Positions 16,801-28,600 of a DNA stretch of 64,000 bases are shown here, in pieces. The stretch comes from Antedon mediterranea (taxonomy: Eukaryota; Echinodermata; Crinoidea; Comatulida; Antedonidae). The position numbers were made by a program, and so were the translations under genes. The notes under the pieces were generated by a model. The model was not told the DNA's origin. It searched no databases and saw nothing but the letters and a program-made list of their open reading frames with translations. The stretch covers positions 36,473,304-36,537,303 of the forward strand of contig NC_092671.1 of assembly GCF_964355755.1 (NCBI RefSeq), in the 5' to 3' direction. Positions within the stretch are counted from its first letter, which is position 1. The number at the start of each line of letters is the position of its first letter.

Positions 16801-19550
16801 AACTAGTGCAATAGTGTTTAGATTTTTAACATCTATTTTGTACCTTTTCCCACACGTTTAGCTTTTAACCTAAACGTGTTTATAGCTACATGTTGTTGTC
16901 GTCCACTCGTTTAGCAGTCAATATGTCACTATTATGTTCAGTCATATGTTTAGGTACGTGTTTATCGTTGCGGGCATAATGATTTTGAAAAAAGCTAAAT
17001 GTGTGGAAAAGTGGGTACAACATAGATGTTTAAGATCTAAACACTATTTTACAGTGCATGTATTATGTTTATTGAAAAAAAAAATGATGTAGTTTTTCGC
17101 CACATAGCTTTTCTATTATTTTCTATTCAAGCCTTTGCATCACCTCATTTTTTGTCGTTGCCGCTGAGCATGCTGTTGAACAAACGTATCCAGAATCTGA
17201 GATAATGTCCTCAGGAATTCTAATCACTACCAGTTATGTAAGTAATTATTTCCATATTAGAAAAAGAACGGCTAATCGAAAAACATAAAAGTTTGCTAAT
17301 GAAGTCTACACCAGCAAAGTTTAACTATCACATACTAGCAAAGACGCAGTTTGCTAGTATGTTATAATTAAAGTTTGCTGGTGTAGACTTCATAGTTTGA
17401 CAACAAAAAAGTGTGATGTGCCCCAAATATGGTAGTAATATGAGATCATCGAGTCCATGGGCACAGCACATTTTGTTTTCACATAAAGTTTGATAGTGTA
17501 CACAGAGCTTGAAGGACCATTCGACCGAGAACCATATTTTAACAAAGTATTAGGGATGTACATATGATTTCAATCCCGCAATTTAGTGTTGACGTTATCC
17601 TGCTGACAAACAGACAACAAATTCACAGACAAAAATAACAACATTATTATTTATGATATCGCCGCGGTCAAATACAAAATTTGGCAAAATTCTCCTTAAA
17701 GACCAGGGAGACTTTTTTCCAGTAGTTAAGTAGTTTTACCTAGTGTGATAACATGTCTAGTGACTCCCTAGAAGGTGAAAACAAATGGTGGATATACGGT
17801 GGATAATTATTGCTATAGCATGAAAATAAAACTCTGAAGTTCAATAAAAATACTAGAAACGTAACATTCAAGTTATATTACATATTTAGTCATCTGAAAA
17901 CATTTTTTACCACACTGTTTATTTTTCATAGTTTTTTTTAATGCCTCTCTATTTACAACATTTGTGTACAAAAGAATAGAGATTTTACTGTGTAATTTGA
18001 AGTATCGCCCCATTGATAAAAAGTGCTTATTTTCAGCAAGCTCGTGTAACACAAATAACATCCCAACAATTATGAAACATATCGGAGACTATAGATCGAT
18101 ATTTATTGGACTGTATTAATCAATAGAAATGTTTTGCCCGCAACTGGCTTTTAACAAGCCTACGATTGTATAGGCCTACATGTTGATGGATTCGTTTTCT
18201 TTTAGGTCGTTGCGTTGCTATTGATGTTTACAATTGATGTCATCTTGTCTGATCAAACTGTTTTTTTCAAGGCATGTTTTTGTTTTCTAATTCACATAAT
18301 TTCAGTTATAACTTCAGGTAATGATTTTTTTTTTTATCATTTTTAAGGTTACGACGGAATCGCTTATATTCCCTTTATTGATTTCTGATCAAATTTATCA
18401 ACGTTTTTGGGAAATTAAAATTATTGTTTAGTTTTAGTATAGGGAGTGTTTTTAAGAGTGTCCAATGAGTGGCTGGGGCGGAGTGTTAGCGCGCGTCCCG
18501 GCTGCGATTTTTTTTCGTACATAAGTTGGGGACCCCATGTGAAAGATAGCCGAACTACTTCAACTAACCCTGTAAATAATCTCTCTCTCACTATAGAGTA
18601 ACAGAAGTAGCTCATGGGATTTAAACTCCATACATTGACATGTAAATGAATATTCATGTTTATTTTGTGACATAAAAGGTCCCCAACTTATGTATGAAAA
18701 GAAATATCGCTGCCGGGCCAACCTAAATTTACAAATTGCAAAAGATAGAGCAGTAGGTTCAGTTCAGCACAGTTTTCAAAAAAAAATCCTGGATCTGCCC
18801 CTGTATTTTATTGTTTGAATTGTAACAATGTACCGTCATGCTATGAAGACTTCATATAGCCATATCAATAGACTTGTAGTATTGCCTGTAGACCTAATAA
18901 TGCCTGTATTAGAGTTTATTGAACAACAACAATCTAAATTTAGTTTAACTTGGAATGAACTACTGTACTATTTATGTATTGTTATGTAAATTCAAAACAA
19001 AAATGAAATGAATATAAAGTTATTATAACCCAGATATTCATTTATTATACAATTGTTGCTGTTAAAGATGTATTGTCCTCAAAATCATGAAAATAGGATA
19101 TATAGGCCATTTTGCAGTTTTAATTAGGTATTCACTTCCATAAGAAAAAGAAACAGAAAAAAAAAACATAATTTCACAAGACAGCATAATATAAACAGTT
19201 AACCAAAAATGCATTGTCTAGACAGACAACATGACTATTTTTTGCTTTAAATTACAGTTTTCTCCGGTAAATATTGTTTTTAGTAAATAACTAGTGTGTG
19301 ACATTAAAATAGCGTATTACTATTACACACACAACAAAATATTTTTTTTAGGGGACAATATATTTTTAATGAAAACAACTTTGAAACGTTATCACTATTC
19401 ATTATTTCGTGGATACCTTAATTTTCTATGTGTTTCTTATATACAGTGTGTATAACTGGTAATAACAGAAGACAGGATGCTGACAACAACAACTACCAAG
19501 AAGAGAACAACTCGTCGGACATTAAGTTGATGGAAAGCACGCTGGATTGA
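13849..19550 (+). CDS. FLVCR-like: FLVCR-like (SLC49) transporter, copy C, complete
   Basis: Nine exons: 13849-14334, 14475-14604, 14953-15090, 15284-15351, 16289-16392, 16649-16759, 17132-17237, 18206-18317, 19447-19550. They give an open 452-aa frame. Intron positions and phases equal copy B, and the only length difference is one codon lost in exon 9. Exon 1 is almost identical to copy B, while exons 4-7 differ at many residues (for example VEQTYPESE instead of VEVTYPESE), so divergence is uneven along the gene. TM1 keeps WVQYAAIS. The last exon ends in the shared STLD* after RRQDAD. It is a 12-TM major-facilitator carrier by homology; the transported solute is not known. AATAAA lies at 19558-19563, just before a fold-back element. 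About 0.65 kb of upstream DNA also matches copy B, so promoter and gene were duplicated together. Confidence 0.93.
15455..15765 (-). repeat. Two tandem ~175-bp repeats (copy C intron 4)
   Basis: Each begins with ACTTTTGAAACAGTGGCACA and includes CCAGA.TAAGTAAA. They are the reverse complement of the repeats at 19900-20790. Confidence 0.7.
16015..16105 (+). repeat. GTCN-family element fragment (copy C intron 4)
   Basis: AAGGCCATATAAATGGCTGC then (CCGACCAA)n-type repeats; related to 46498-46625 and, inverted, to 258-1071. Confidence 0.6.
16795..17058. mobile_element. MITE-4 copy, incomplete (copy C intron 6)
   Basis: Contains ACCTAAACGTGTTTATAGCT and ends AACACTATTTTACAGTG. Confidence 0.6.
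17303..17393. mobile_element. Short fold-back next to MITE-1 (copy C intron 7)
   Basis: Arms GAAGTCTACACCAGCAAAGT and its inverse, with an inner inverted repeat around CATACTAGCAAA. It can fold as one long hairpin. Confidence 0.6.
17391..17510. mobile_element. MITE-1 copy, left end altered
   Basis: Family core plus right end TTTGATAGTGTACACAGAGC; the left end merges with the preceding fold-back. Confidence 0.7.
18507..18706. repeat. Inverted repeat in copy C intron 8
   Basis: TACATAAGTTGGGGACC at the left and GGTCCCCAACTTATGTA at the right, about 145 bp apart. Confidence 0.6.
19062..19372. mobile_element. MITE-3 copy (copy C intron 8)
   Basis: AAAGATGTATTGTCCTC at the left, GGGGACAATATATTTTTAA at the right, with an inner TTGTCTAGACAGACAA palindrome. 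Confidence 0.75.
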
Positions 19551-19557
19551 AAATGAA

Positions 19558-19563
19558 AATAAA
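19558..19563 (+). other. Poly(A) signal, copy C
   Basis: AATAAA just after the stop codon of copy C, immediately before a fold-back element. Confidence 0.5.
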
Positions 19564-19565
19564 TG

Positions 19566-19762
19566 ATAGGTACGGGTGCCGTCCGGGACATTACTAATTT
19601 TGTCGACACAATTATGTGACACATAATTTATTCCATTCGCGGGAAAAAAACAATTGTGTGTCGACAGAATATTCTATATATTTTGTCCGAATAGAATCAA
19701 TTATGTGTCACATAATTGTATTATGTCCATAAATGAGTAATGTCACGAACGGCGCCCCGTAG
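19566..19762. mobile_element. Fold-back MITE-5 downstream of copy C
   Basis: Ends GGGTGCCGTCCGGGACATTA and inverted ..AGTAATGTC..GGCGCCCCG, with inner inverted words CAATTATGTGACACATAA. Confidence 0.7.
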
Positions 19763-19899
19763 ATAGCAGGAGTATCGTCCAAGTTTTGAAAAAGAACTGT
19801 TGATTTCTATAAAGGTTTCACCAAACGGGCATGAAAAATAGATAAGGGAAATCAGCAATGTTTTTTAAATAATGTATTACTTTTGTTAAAGTTATTTTT

Positions 19900-20790
19900 C
19901 TATATTTTGTATAACATAATTTAGTTTAAGTTTCCTTGTAAATAGGCCTATTAATTTTTTATTTTACTTACTCTGGACGCACCTTCATTCAAGAAGTGTG
20001 CCACTGTTTGTAATAAATTACCATTCCTAACAAATAGAGTAGCATAGTGTCTACATAAATATTCTAGAATAACAGTATGTTTAGATTTAAGAAACCATGT
20101 ATAATTAATAAGAACAATCAGGAACATTTCAAAAGTGCTATTAATAGAAACTGTAATCCAATAGAATAAGAAGTATAAAGAATGATCTAGAAGGATAGGA
20201 ACATCTTGTATATAAAGGGATGTAAAACTATTGTAAGGTTGTTGGATTAGAGGTTGGATATTCGATTGTAAAAGTTATTGTGAAGCTGTTGTTTAAAGTG
20301 CTTACTGGATTGTTGACAGTTGAAGTTGTTTGAAATTAAAGTTTTGTTTTTGAGTTATTTTACAACTTTGTGGATTTTGTGTGTATACTTTTATGTTACA
20401 AGGGAGTTCCTAAAGTAATTTCAACCGCTCGGAAACATACGTAAAGGGAGTTTGTGCCACTGTTTCAAAAGTGTAGCTTCCAAAAAAATATTTTTTTTAT
20501 ATTTTGTACATAATTTAGTTTAAGTTTCCTTGTAATTAGGCCTATTTTTAGATAAATTTTTTTTCTTTAACTTTTATTTTACTTACTCTGGACGTACCTT
20601 CATCAAAATGTGTGCCTGTTGCAAATGTGTAGCTTCCAAAAAAAAATTTTTTTCTATTTTGTACATAATTTAGTTTAAGTTTCCTTGTAATTAGGCCTAT
20701 TGTTAAATCTTTTTTGTCTGTAACTTTTATTTTACTTACTCTGGACGCAATTCAAGAAGTGTGCCACTTTTTCAAACGTGAAGCTTCCAC
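19900..20790 (+). repeat. ~170-bp repeats downstream of copy C
   Basis: One diverged unit near 19900-20010 and three tandem units at about 20450-20790 with GTGTAGCTTCCAAAAAAA and TTTTACTTACTCTGGACG; inverted relative to 15455-15765. Confidence 0.7.
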
Positions 20791-21294
20791 ATAAATTATT
20801 ATTATTATAAAATATAATATCAGTGAACTGTAAAAAAATACATTCTGAACAAACAATATATCTATTTGAATGTCTTTTTCGAAATATCGAGGAAATGTTT
20901 TTTACTATTATATAAAACAACATTATTTGGTTTAGGTTACATCAATAATTAATATACATTGTAGAGAGAAAATAAAAAAGAAACATATTTGATATTGTAT
21001 TAATTTGGAAAACATTTATTTAGATAAAACAAAGAACCAAACATATTAAAATACAGATTATAGTGTCCAGAAATTTTATCATTTCCTACTACAACATTGG
21101 TGTTGTACGAACAGTAGCAATTTTACATTATCATTGGACGAATTTATTCACTGCTACCGGTACCAGTAAATGGTAATCGTCCACACAAACACATGTTCAT
21201 TATCATAAATAAAACCTTATAATAAATAGTCTTTGTTTTCTCCAGCTTAATGAATGTTCAGACTAAAGTTTTACAATGGTTAGGCCTAAGATTC

Positions 21295-21412
21295 ATTTTG
21301 TTGACACACAATGAATTCTGTCTACACAGAATGAATTTTGTCTACATATAATAACTTTTGTCTACACAGACTTGTTTTTGTCCGAATAGAATCAATTATG
21401 TGTCAGAAAGAA
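21295..21412. repeat. Short GTCTACACA repeats
   Basis: Three to four degenerate units of about 23 bp with TGAATTTTGTCTACA, ending in GAATCAATTATGTGTCA, which also occurs in MITE-5 (near 19695). Confidence 0.55.
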
Positions 21413-22690
21413 GTATCCCATGCATTAACAAAATAAAACAACACAAATAATATCATTAATAAGGAGTGGTAGATGTTTTCTTGACGCCGATCAAGTTTGC
21501 TGGGATGGAGTGAAGGGGAGACACATTCGTATAGCGGTGGCGTAACGCAGAGGCATGAGGCCCCTGGTTTAGGAAACTAAGTGGCCCTCCGAGTTTCAAC
21601 GCTGGAGGCCTTTTAATGCCTGTTTTTTTCTTCTGTGCACTGATCAGGTGCACACATAAGCTCTGAGCCCTGAGTTTAGCCAGTAAGCGTTCATAGCCGT
21701 TACGCCACAGTCAGATAGAAGTGGTCAATCACGGTTCGCCCTCAGACTAAGTCTGAAACCACCTTTCCCATTTTCCAACAAAATTTAGTGTTGCCGTGGA
21801 AAAAAGGAACGTGCTCCCATCCCTGTACTACATGATCGACACCAATGCATAATACAACGATGTATGAAGGCGAAAAGGTGAATAGGATCAGATCCTATCC
21901 TCGGTTGAACCATGATGGAAAACTGCTCTGAACATGGTTAAAACTGTACCATGTAATAATGTGAGATAGTTCTGTTTATTTTATAATATTGCACATTTTC
22001 CTAACCACTGTTATCATCACTGTTGTTGAATCAACGTATTTGTATATACAAAATAAAGTAATTGGACATTATTATTAATGTATTCTTTTTAGGTATATAT
22101 AAATTAAAACATGTCCTTTCAAATTAGATAATAAATACATATCAATTATTAACTATTGATACCTTTTTAAATACAGTTTATATTCACCGGGTTCATCTAA
22201 CCACTTTTATTGCTTTTAATTGGGCTATTTACCTTGAATAGCAAATTAGGATATATAATAGCAAAACGAATAACAAATAAGTTAATATCGGATACGATAC
22301 GATATATCGGATATATACCATTAATATCATACACCAGCTAATTATATACAATATTTCCGATACCATTATATACTACTAATCTGGTTTTCCACTTTACGAA
22401 TTTGTTCAGTGAATCAAAAGCGTCAGCTTATACGCATGCGTATTCATATTTTCATTTTCCAAAATCCCTCTCTGTGACGAATCCTAGTTCCTTAAGTTTT
22501 TCGAATCGGATTGTGGGAAAATTGCGCAAACAATCAGTGCGGCGGAAATGAAAATCGCAGCTATATAGTCTGATTTATTTTTGCGCTACAGGCTTTATAA
22601 TATATCTTTACATAGGACCTAAGCTTAAAATGAAACTTAAGACTTAACACCTGGGATAAAAAATGTACTAAAATATTTCGTAAAAGATCT

Positions 22691-25600
22691 TTACTTATTT
22701 GTAATTTCTGTGTCAGATTCAGAAACGATGGAGTCATCAAAATTGTCTATATCTGCGTCTTGTCTTCGATAGGTTGGATCGATAAACACTGTAAAGGGTA
22801 ACATATTGATAAGATATTAAAATATTGATGAGATATTCATAAGATGTAGATAAGATATTGATAAGATATTGATAATAATGTATTGATATTGATACGATAT
22901 GTTCATCTTCATCGTTATGAGTTCCCACATCATGTTAATTATCACGGAACTAATCGGTGTGGTGGCAGTATTCACGGCTGATTTTGGGTTTAGTTTTGAT
23001 ATTGATACGATATTGATACGATGTTGATAAGAGAATAGATATGATAAATACCGCCACGAGCTATTGAGTGATTCTTTACACACTCAGTCCAGATTTCCCT
23101 GCTCAGATCAAGGCAATCGTAAATCTCTGTCTACACTAACAAACTAGTTTGACAAAAAAAGTGTGATGTGTGATGTGCATATGAATATCATCATGTCCAT
23201 ATAGGCTTATGTGCACATTTTTTTGTCACATAAAGTTTGATAACAGAGCTTTAGATTGTATGCTCAGATATGACGGTCGAGGAGTACATATCCTACATAC
23301 TCAAATAGTTTAATTATAATATTTTAAGGATGACATTTTTTGTTTTTAACAATCTATAAAACGGAATACTTATACTCGAAACGTTTTTTTATAGCTTTTT
23401 CTAATCGAAAATTTCATCTTTAAAATATTAGAAGCTAAATGAAATTCTTCGAAGATATAATATCTTACTAGATATATTACAAAATGAAACTGGATTTATG
23501 ATATTGCTTGATAAATTGAAAGATATGATGTTTTGTGCAGTTTGAATACATGTAGAGCAGCAATTTTCTGAACTGAGCATTATCATACAGAAGACAATGA
23601 TCAAAAACCTATGTCGTTAGAAATTACTTGATAAATAATAATAGAGTCTGGTAACTCCAATGTTGGACCAAGGCAATCTAACAACATGATGTTGAGCTCC
23701 AGAGATCAAACAGTTTGTCTGTGGTTGCGACACAATCAGTTACACGCCCCTTAACCGACACATAGCACATACACAGTACAGTACTGTTGGTATTTGTCGC
23801 AGCCAGACATGAGATCAAAGGATTGTTACGACTTCCTAGATTGGCAAGACGAGCTCAGTGTCTCGTTAGATTGCTTTGGTTGGTTATTTCTCCATGGTTG
23901 GACCAATACAAACATTCTTCACCTACAGTAATACTTACATGTTAATATGAATGCAATGAATAGAGTACAGCAAAAGATTGTTATTGTTATATAAACGTTT
24001 GTACTTTCCAGGAAAACATCATAAAGCAACATCATAAAGCAAGCGACCGTCTGAAAATAAAATATTGACGTTATAAAGCGTGGTTCCCACTAGCGACGCA
24101 ACGTAACGCAACGCAGTGACGTTTTGACGTAAAGTGCTGTATTGCGTATCACAAGTGGGAACCGACGACGCAACAATGCTCCAAATATCGTAAGCGTGGT
24201 TCCCACTAGCGACGCAACGCAAGGACGTAAAGCAACGCAAGTGAATTGACCAATCACAAGCGATTTTTATATATATTTATTCGCTTGTGATTGCTAACTG
24301 TCTATAACTTCGCTTGTCATTGGTTAAAACGCTTGCGTTGCGTTTACGTCCTTGCGTTACGTTCTAGTGGGAACCATGCTTTAGACCTACACTATATCAA
24401 ACTTTATGTAACAAACAAATGTGATGTGCCCATATAAGGACATGGACACGATGATGTCATATCACTACCATATGTGGGCATATCACTACCATATCTGGGC
24501 ACACCACACGAGCCCACAAAATAAGTAACTGCGTTAATTGATAATTTATATGGAAGATCAACTAAATTTCAGATAAAATACGAATGTAAATAAATGGTTT
24601 ACAGTATTGTAATGTATATATACATAATATACATGCCTACAATATTAGCAATCAAATATATGAATACAGACAGACGGAATGGGAGTGTTAGGAAGTTGTT
24701 CTTACATATCCGGTAGCGTTTAAAAGACCCGATGACATGATCTCTGGTTCAGGATACGTCAACTCAACAGCATACTCAAACACCACAATGATCATACAGG
24801 CAGCAAAGAACCTGTGAATAAACAGATATATTGTTTAAACAACATCAGTAAACATGTGACATATGGTTTATTATTGAAAATATTGAACGATAAGAATGTG
24901 TAAAACCGTACTAAACGCTGTGATAACAATTACAAATAACAGACACTAAAGCTTGGTTCCCACTACGACGCAACGCAAGGACGTAGACGCAACGCAAGCG
25001 AGTTGACCAATCACACGCGCCGGCTGTTCTAATAATCCATCGCTTGAGATTGCGTTACGTACTGGTGTTGCGTTCTAGTGGGAACCAAGCTTCAGTGGTA
25101 TATCAATTGGCTGTATTCACCAGTCACACTTAAGTGAGATATTTCCCTTAAATATTAAGTATTTCAACTCAATAAATTTCCCTTAAATTGTATCATATTC
25201 ATAGATATTTTTAATTTTAAAGGTGTTTCTCTTAAATGTGAATGGAGAATTCGGCCACAGAATTTGAAATCGGTGGGTGGGCGGAGAAATCTAACGTTGT
25301 AAAAAGAAGTGCTGAACTGAACATAATATCTATCTTCTTTTGCATTCGAAATTAGTCCTTGGATCCGCCTATATAAACTTATAAAGCATATTGCGTAGCA
25401 CAATGCTTGTATTACAGTACATCAATACCTTACTAGGATAAAATAAATTAGTTAACGTTTTTTTAATTCCTTTTTTTATTATTATTTTAAACAATGCAGT
25501 ATTAATGGGCTTAAGTTCAATCATGCAGAAATTTGCCTAATAAGACCATTTGGCAAAATGATGATTTTACTTACCAATATAAAGCCATAGATAAAATAAC

Positions 25601-28600
25601 TAAAAAACCTTCAGTAAAATAGAGAGACAAGGTAAAACAAGCAATTGCAATGGTAGCCATAATTGCTGTGACAATAGTAGTACCTCTGAAATAGAAATAA
25701 TTAACGTAACGTAAATTATGACGTAATGTAAATTGTGAGTAACATAAACTTCGACATCAAATCAATTATGACGTAACGTAAATTGTGACGTAACATAAAC
25801 TTCGACATCAAATCAATTATGACGTAACGTAAATTGTGACGTAACACAAACTTCGACATCAAATCTATTATGACGTAACGTAAATTGTGACGTACCATAA
25901 ACTTCGACAAAAAATCAATTATGACGTAACATAAATGAACGCAATGTGTAATGGCCTACATTTAGATAGACATATTCTATGGTTAATAAAAGAGAAACTG
26001 ATTATATTAATAGGGCTATTAATACTGTATAAAGGAAATGTAATTATTATGCCCACCAGACGCAACGCAAGGACGTAAACGCAACGCAAGTCGAATAAAT
26101 CCATCACTTGGGATTGGTTAAATCCCTAAAGCGTGGTTCCCACTAGCGACGCAACGCAAGGACGTAACGCAACGCAAGTGAATTGACCAATTATTCGCTT
26201 GTGATTGCTAACTGTCTATAACTTCGCTTGTCATTGGTTAAAACGCTTGCGTTGCGTTTACGTCCTTGCATTACGTTCTAGTGGGAACCAAGCTTTAAGC
26301 GTGGTTCCCACTAGCGACGCAACGGAACCAAGCTTTAAGCGTGGTTCCCACTAGTGACGCAACACAAGGACGTAACGCAACGCAAGTGAATTGACCAATC
26401 ACAAGCGATGGCTTATTCGCTTGTGATTGCTAACTGTCTATAACTTCGCTTGTCATTGGTTAAAACGCTTGCGTTGCGTTTACGTCCTTGCATTACGTTC
26501 TACTGGGAACCACGCTTAAAAGATCAATCACAGGCGAGGCCATTATTCGAACAGTCGCTTGTCATTGGTCATCTCGTTGCGCTTACGTCATTGCGTTGCG
26601 TCCTAGTGGGATCCAAGCTTCATTCTGTACCACAAAACAATGAAATAACTATACCTGAAACTTCTAGATCTATCCAGCCAAATCCCGACTGCAATAGGGC
26701 CAAATATACAGCTAATAATCTTCACCATACCGACATACTGAACTATTTCTGTGCTGCTCTCATCCTCCTAAATTAATTTTAAAAATAAACGATCACAACC
26801 TCTTTCTTGTTGAATTGTTACGTGGGGAATAAGAACTATAATATAATAATTGATTATTGATTATTAATTGGTTAGATGTTTTGAATTGAATTGAATTGTC
26901 CTACTCTGACGTAATTTTTACTTCATACTAAGTACATTGAGAATACTTGCGAAAAAATACGCAAGTAATTCTCGGGTGGGACTCGACCTCCAGATCACTA
27001 GCCTGGCGTTCATACCTCTAGACCACCGAGCTTGTGCTGGTGGCTATTGGTTATAGATTCGAGCCCAAGTAAGCAATGGGTACTGCACCAACAGGATTGT
27101 AATTGTTTGTAACTACTGTGGAGTAGCTTTTTTTCTCTCACAAGTAGGCTATTCTCAATGTACTTAGTATGAAGTACAAATGACGTCAGAGTAGGGCAAA
27201 ACATCAGACCAATTACTCAACACCCTGACGCAATGCTTACTCCACAGTATAGTTACAATCAATTACAATCCTATTAATTATTATTTAAAACAAGGAAAGA
27301 TAATTAGGAGCTAATAGATATATCTTGGCTTTCATGGTTAATACAATAATAATTGGTCAGATGTTTTGCCCTACTTTACTCCTAGGCCTACTGGATAAAT
27401 AATGCGAGCACGTCGAAGCTGCTTTGGGTTGATAATTAAGCCAGCTTACAAATTGTTCTCAATACACAGGCCTAGTATCCGACAGTACAATTAAGTCTTT
27501 TCTATATCTCATATTGTCCAATTATATCAAATAGATTCAAACTAGGCCTCTTTTCGTTTTTGATATCGATATGATAAACTATTGATAAATAGTGTTAGGG
27601 ATTTCTGTTTGATGATCAATAAAACTGTTAAACTGAATAAAGACGTTAAAGTTATCGTTTTATTAACGAGCTTTGGCTGGTTTCCGACCATTATATCACT
27701 ATAATATTTGATTCGACACAGCTTAACCTGACTAACCCATAGAGCTATAAGAATCATAGAATAATTACTATGATATAACAACAGGATCATCATGAGCTTC
27801 GGAGATCAAAGGGTTTATCTGTGGCTGCGACACGATCAGTTCCACACTCCTTAACATTAACAGACACCGTGCGCCACGGCGGAGAATGTACATTAGTTCA
27901 GTACTGTTGGTATTTGTCGCAGCCAGACGATGATCAACGGACTGTTATGAGTTCCTATCTCGAAAAGGCGAGCTCTGTGTGCTGTTGTTTAATTGCCTTT
28001 GTTGAATGAACAGCAAATGCTCCATAATAAAACAGAATTACAAGTAAATCCTTAGTTTAATAACAAAAACGATATGGTATAATATTATTAGCCTAAACCC
28101 TAGGCTATTAGGCCTATGTGGATTTTAACAGAATTGTTGATAGGCCTAATTAGATAGGGCGTCTCAATATGTGGGGTGGGGGGGGGGGGTGTTTACATTA
28201 TATAATATTCGAAAAGAGCTAGAATGGGGACTTACCGAAAATGCCAATAGAACTGTTTCATTTAACTTGAACGCTATTAGCGACAAAAACCCAAGGTTGA
28301 AGGCTAAAAAAGAAATTTTTTATTTTAGATCGATTTTTATTTTGTACTTTATAATGTATATATATCATTAAATCAAAGAAATATTTCTATAATTAGATCC
28401 TCTGTTAATTGCCTCGAAATGGACAAAAGCAGTTAGTTTTTAAACACGTAGTTACATGTTTAGCGTGTTTAAAACCCAAAGGTGTTTATAGCTACATGTT
28501 GTTTTTCTCGTTTAGCAGTCAACGTTTCACTATTATGTTCAGTCAACATGTTTAGCAGTCAACATGTTTAGGTACGGTACGTGTTTGGCGTTGCGTGCAT

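Larger units (their letters stand above)
19551..22690. other. Intergenic between convergent copies C and D
   Basis: It contains a fold-back (19566-19762), an array of ~170-bp repeats (19900-20790), GTCTACACA-rich short repeats (21295-21412), and an unusually GC-rich block with no recognised gene (21440-21780). The rest is AT-rich DNA; I see no other signal in it. Confidence 0.6.

Noticed and set aside
22817-23083. Exon 8 of FLVCR-like D in the GATATT-rich region
   Set aside because: No splice borders or hydrophobic segment of the right length; a 112-nt exon with correct phase was found at 24050-23939 instead.
25716-25910. 64-aa - strand protein with repeated HNLRYVIIDLMSKF
   Set aside because: It is the translation of the 61-bp tandem repeat in an intron.
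27821-28009. 62-aa + strand gene
   Set aside because: It lies within a hairpin repeat whose second copy does not keep the frame.
23700-28015. 7SK RNA because of TGGCTGCGACA
   Set aside because: Only an 11-base match on both arms of a hairpin; no Pol III terminator, terminal stem or further 7SK similarity was seen.
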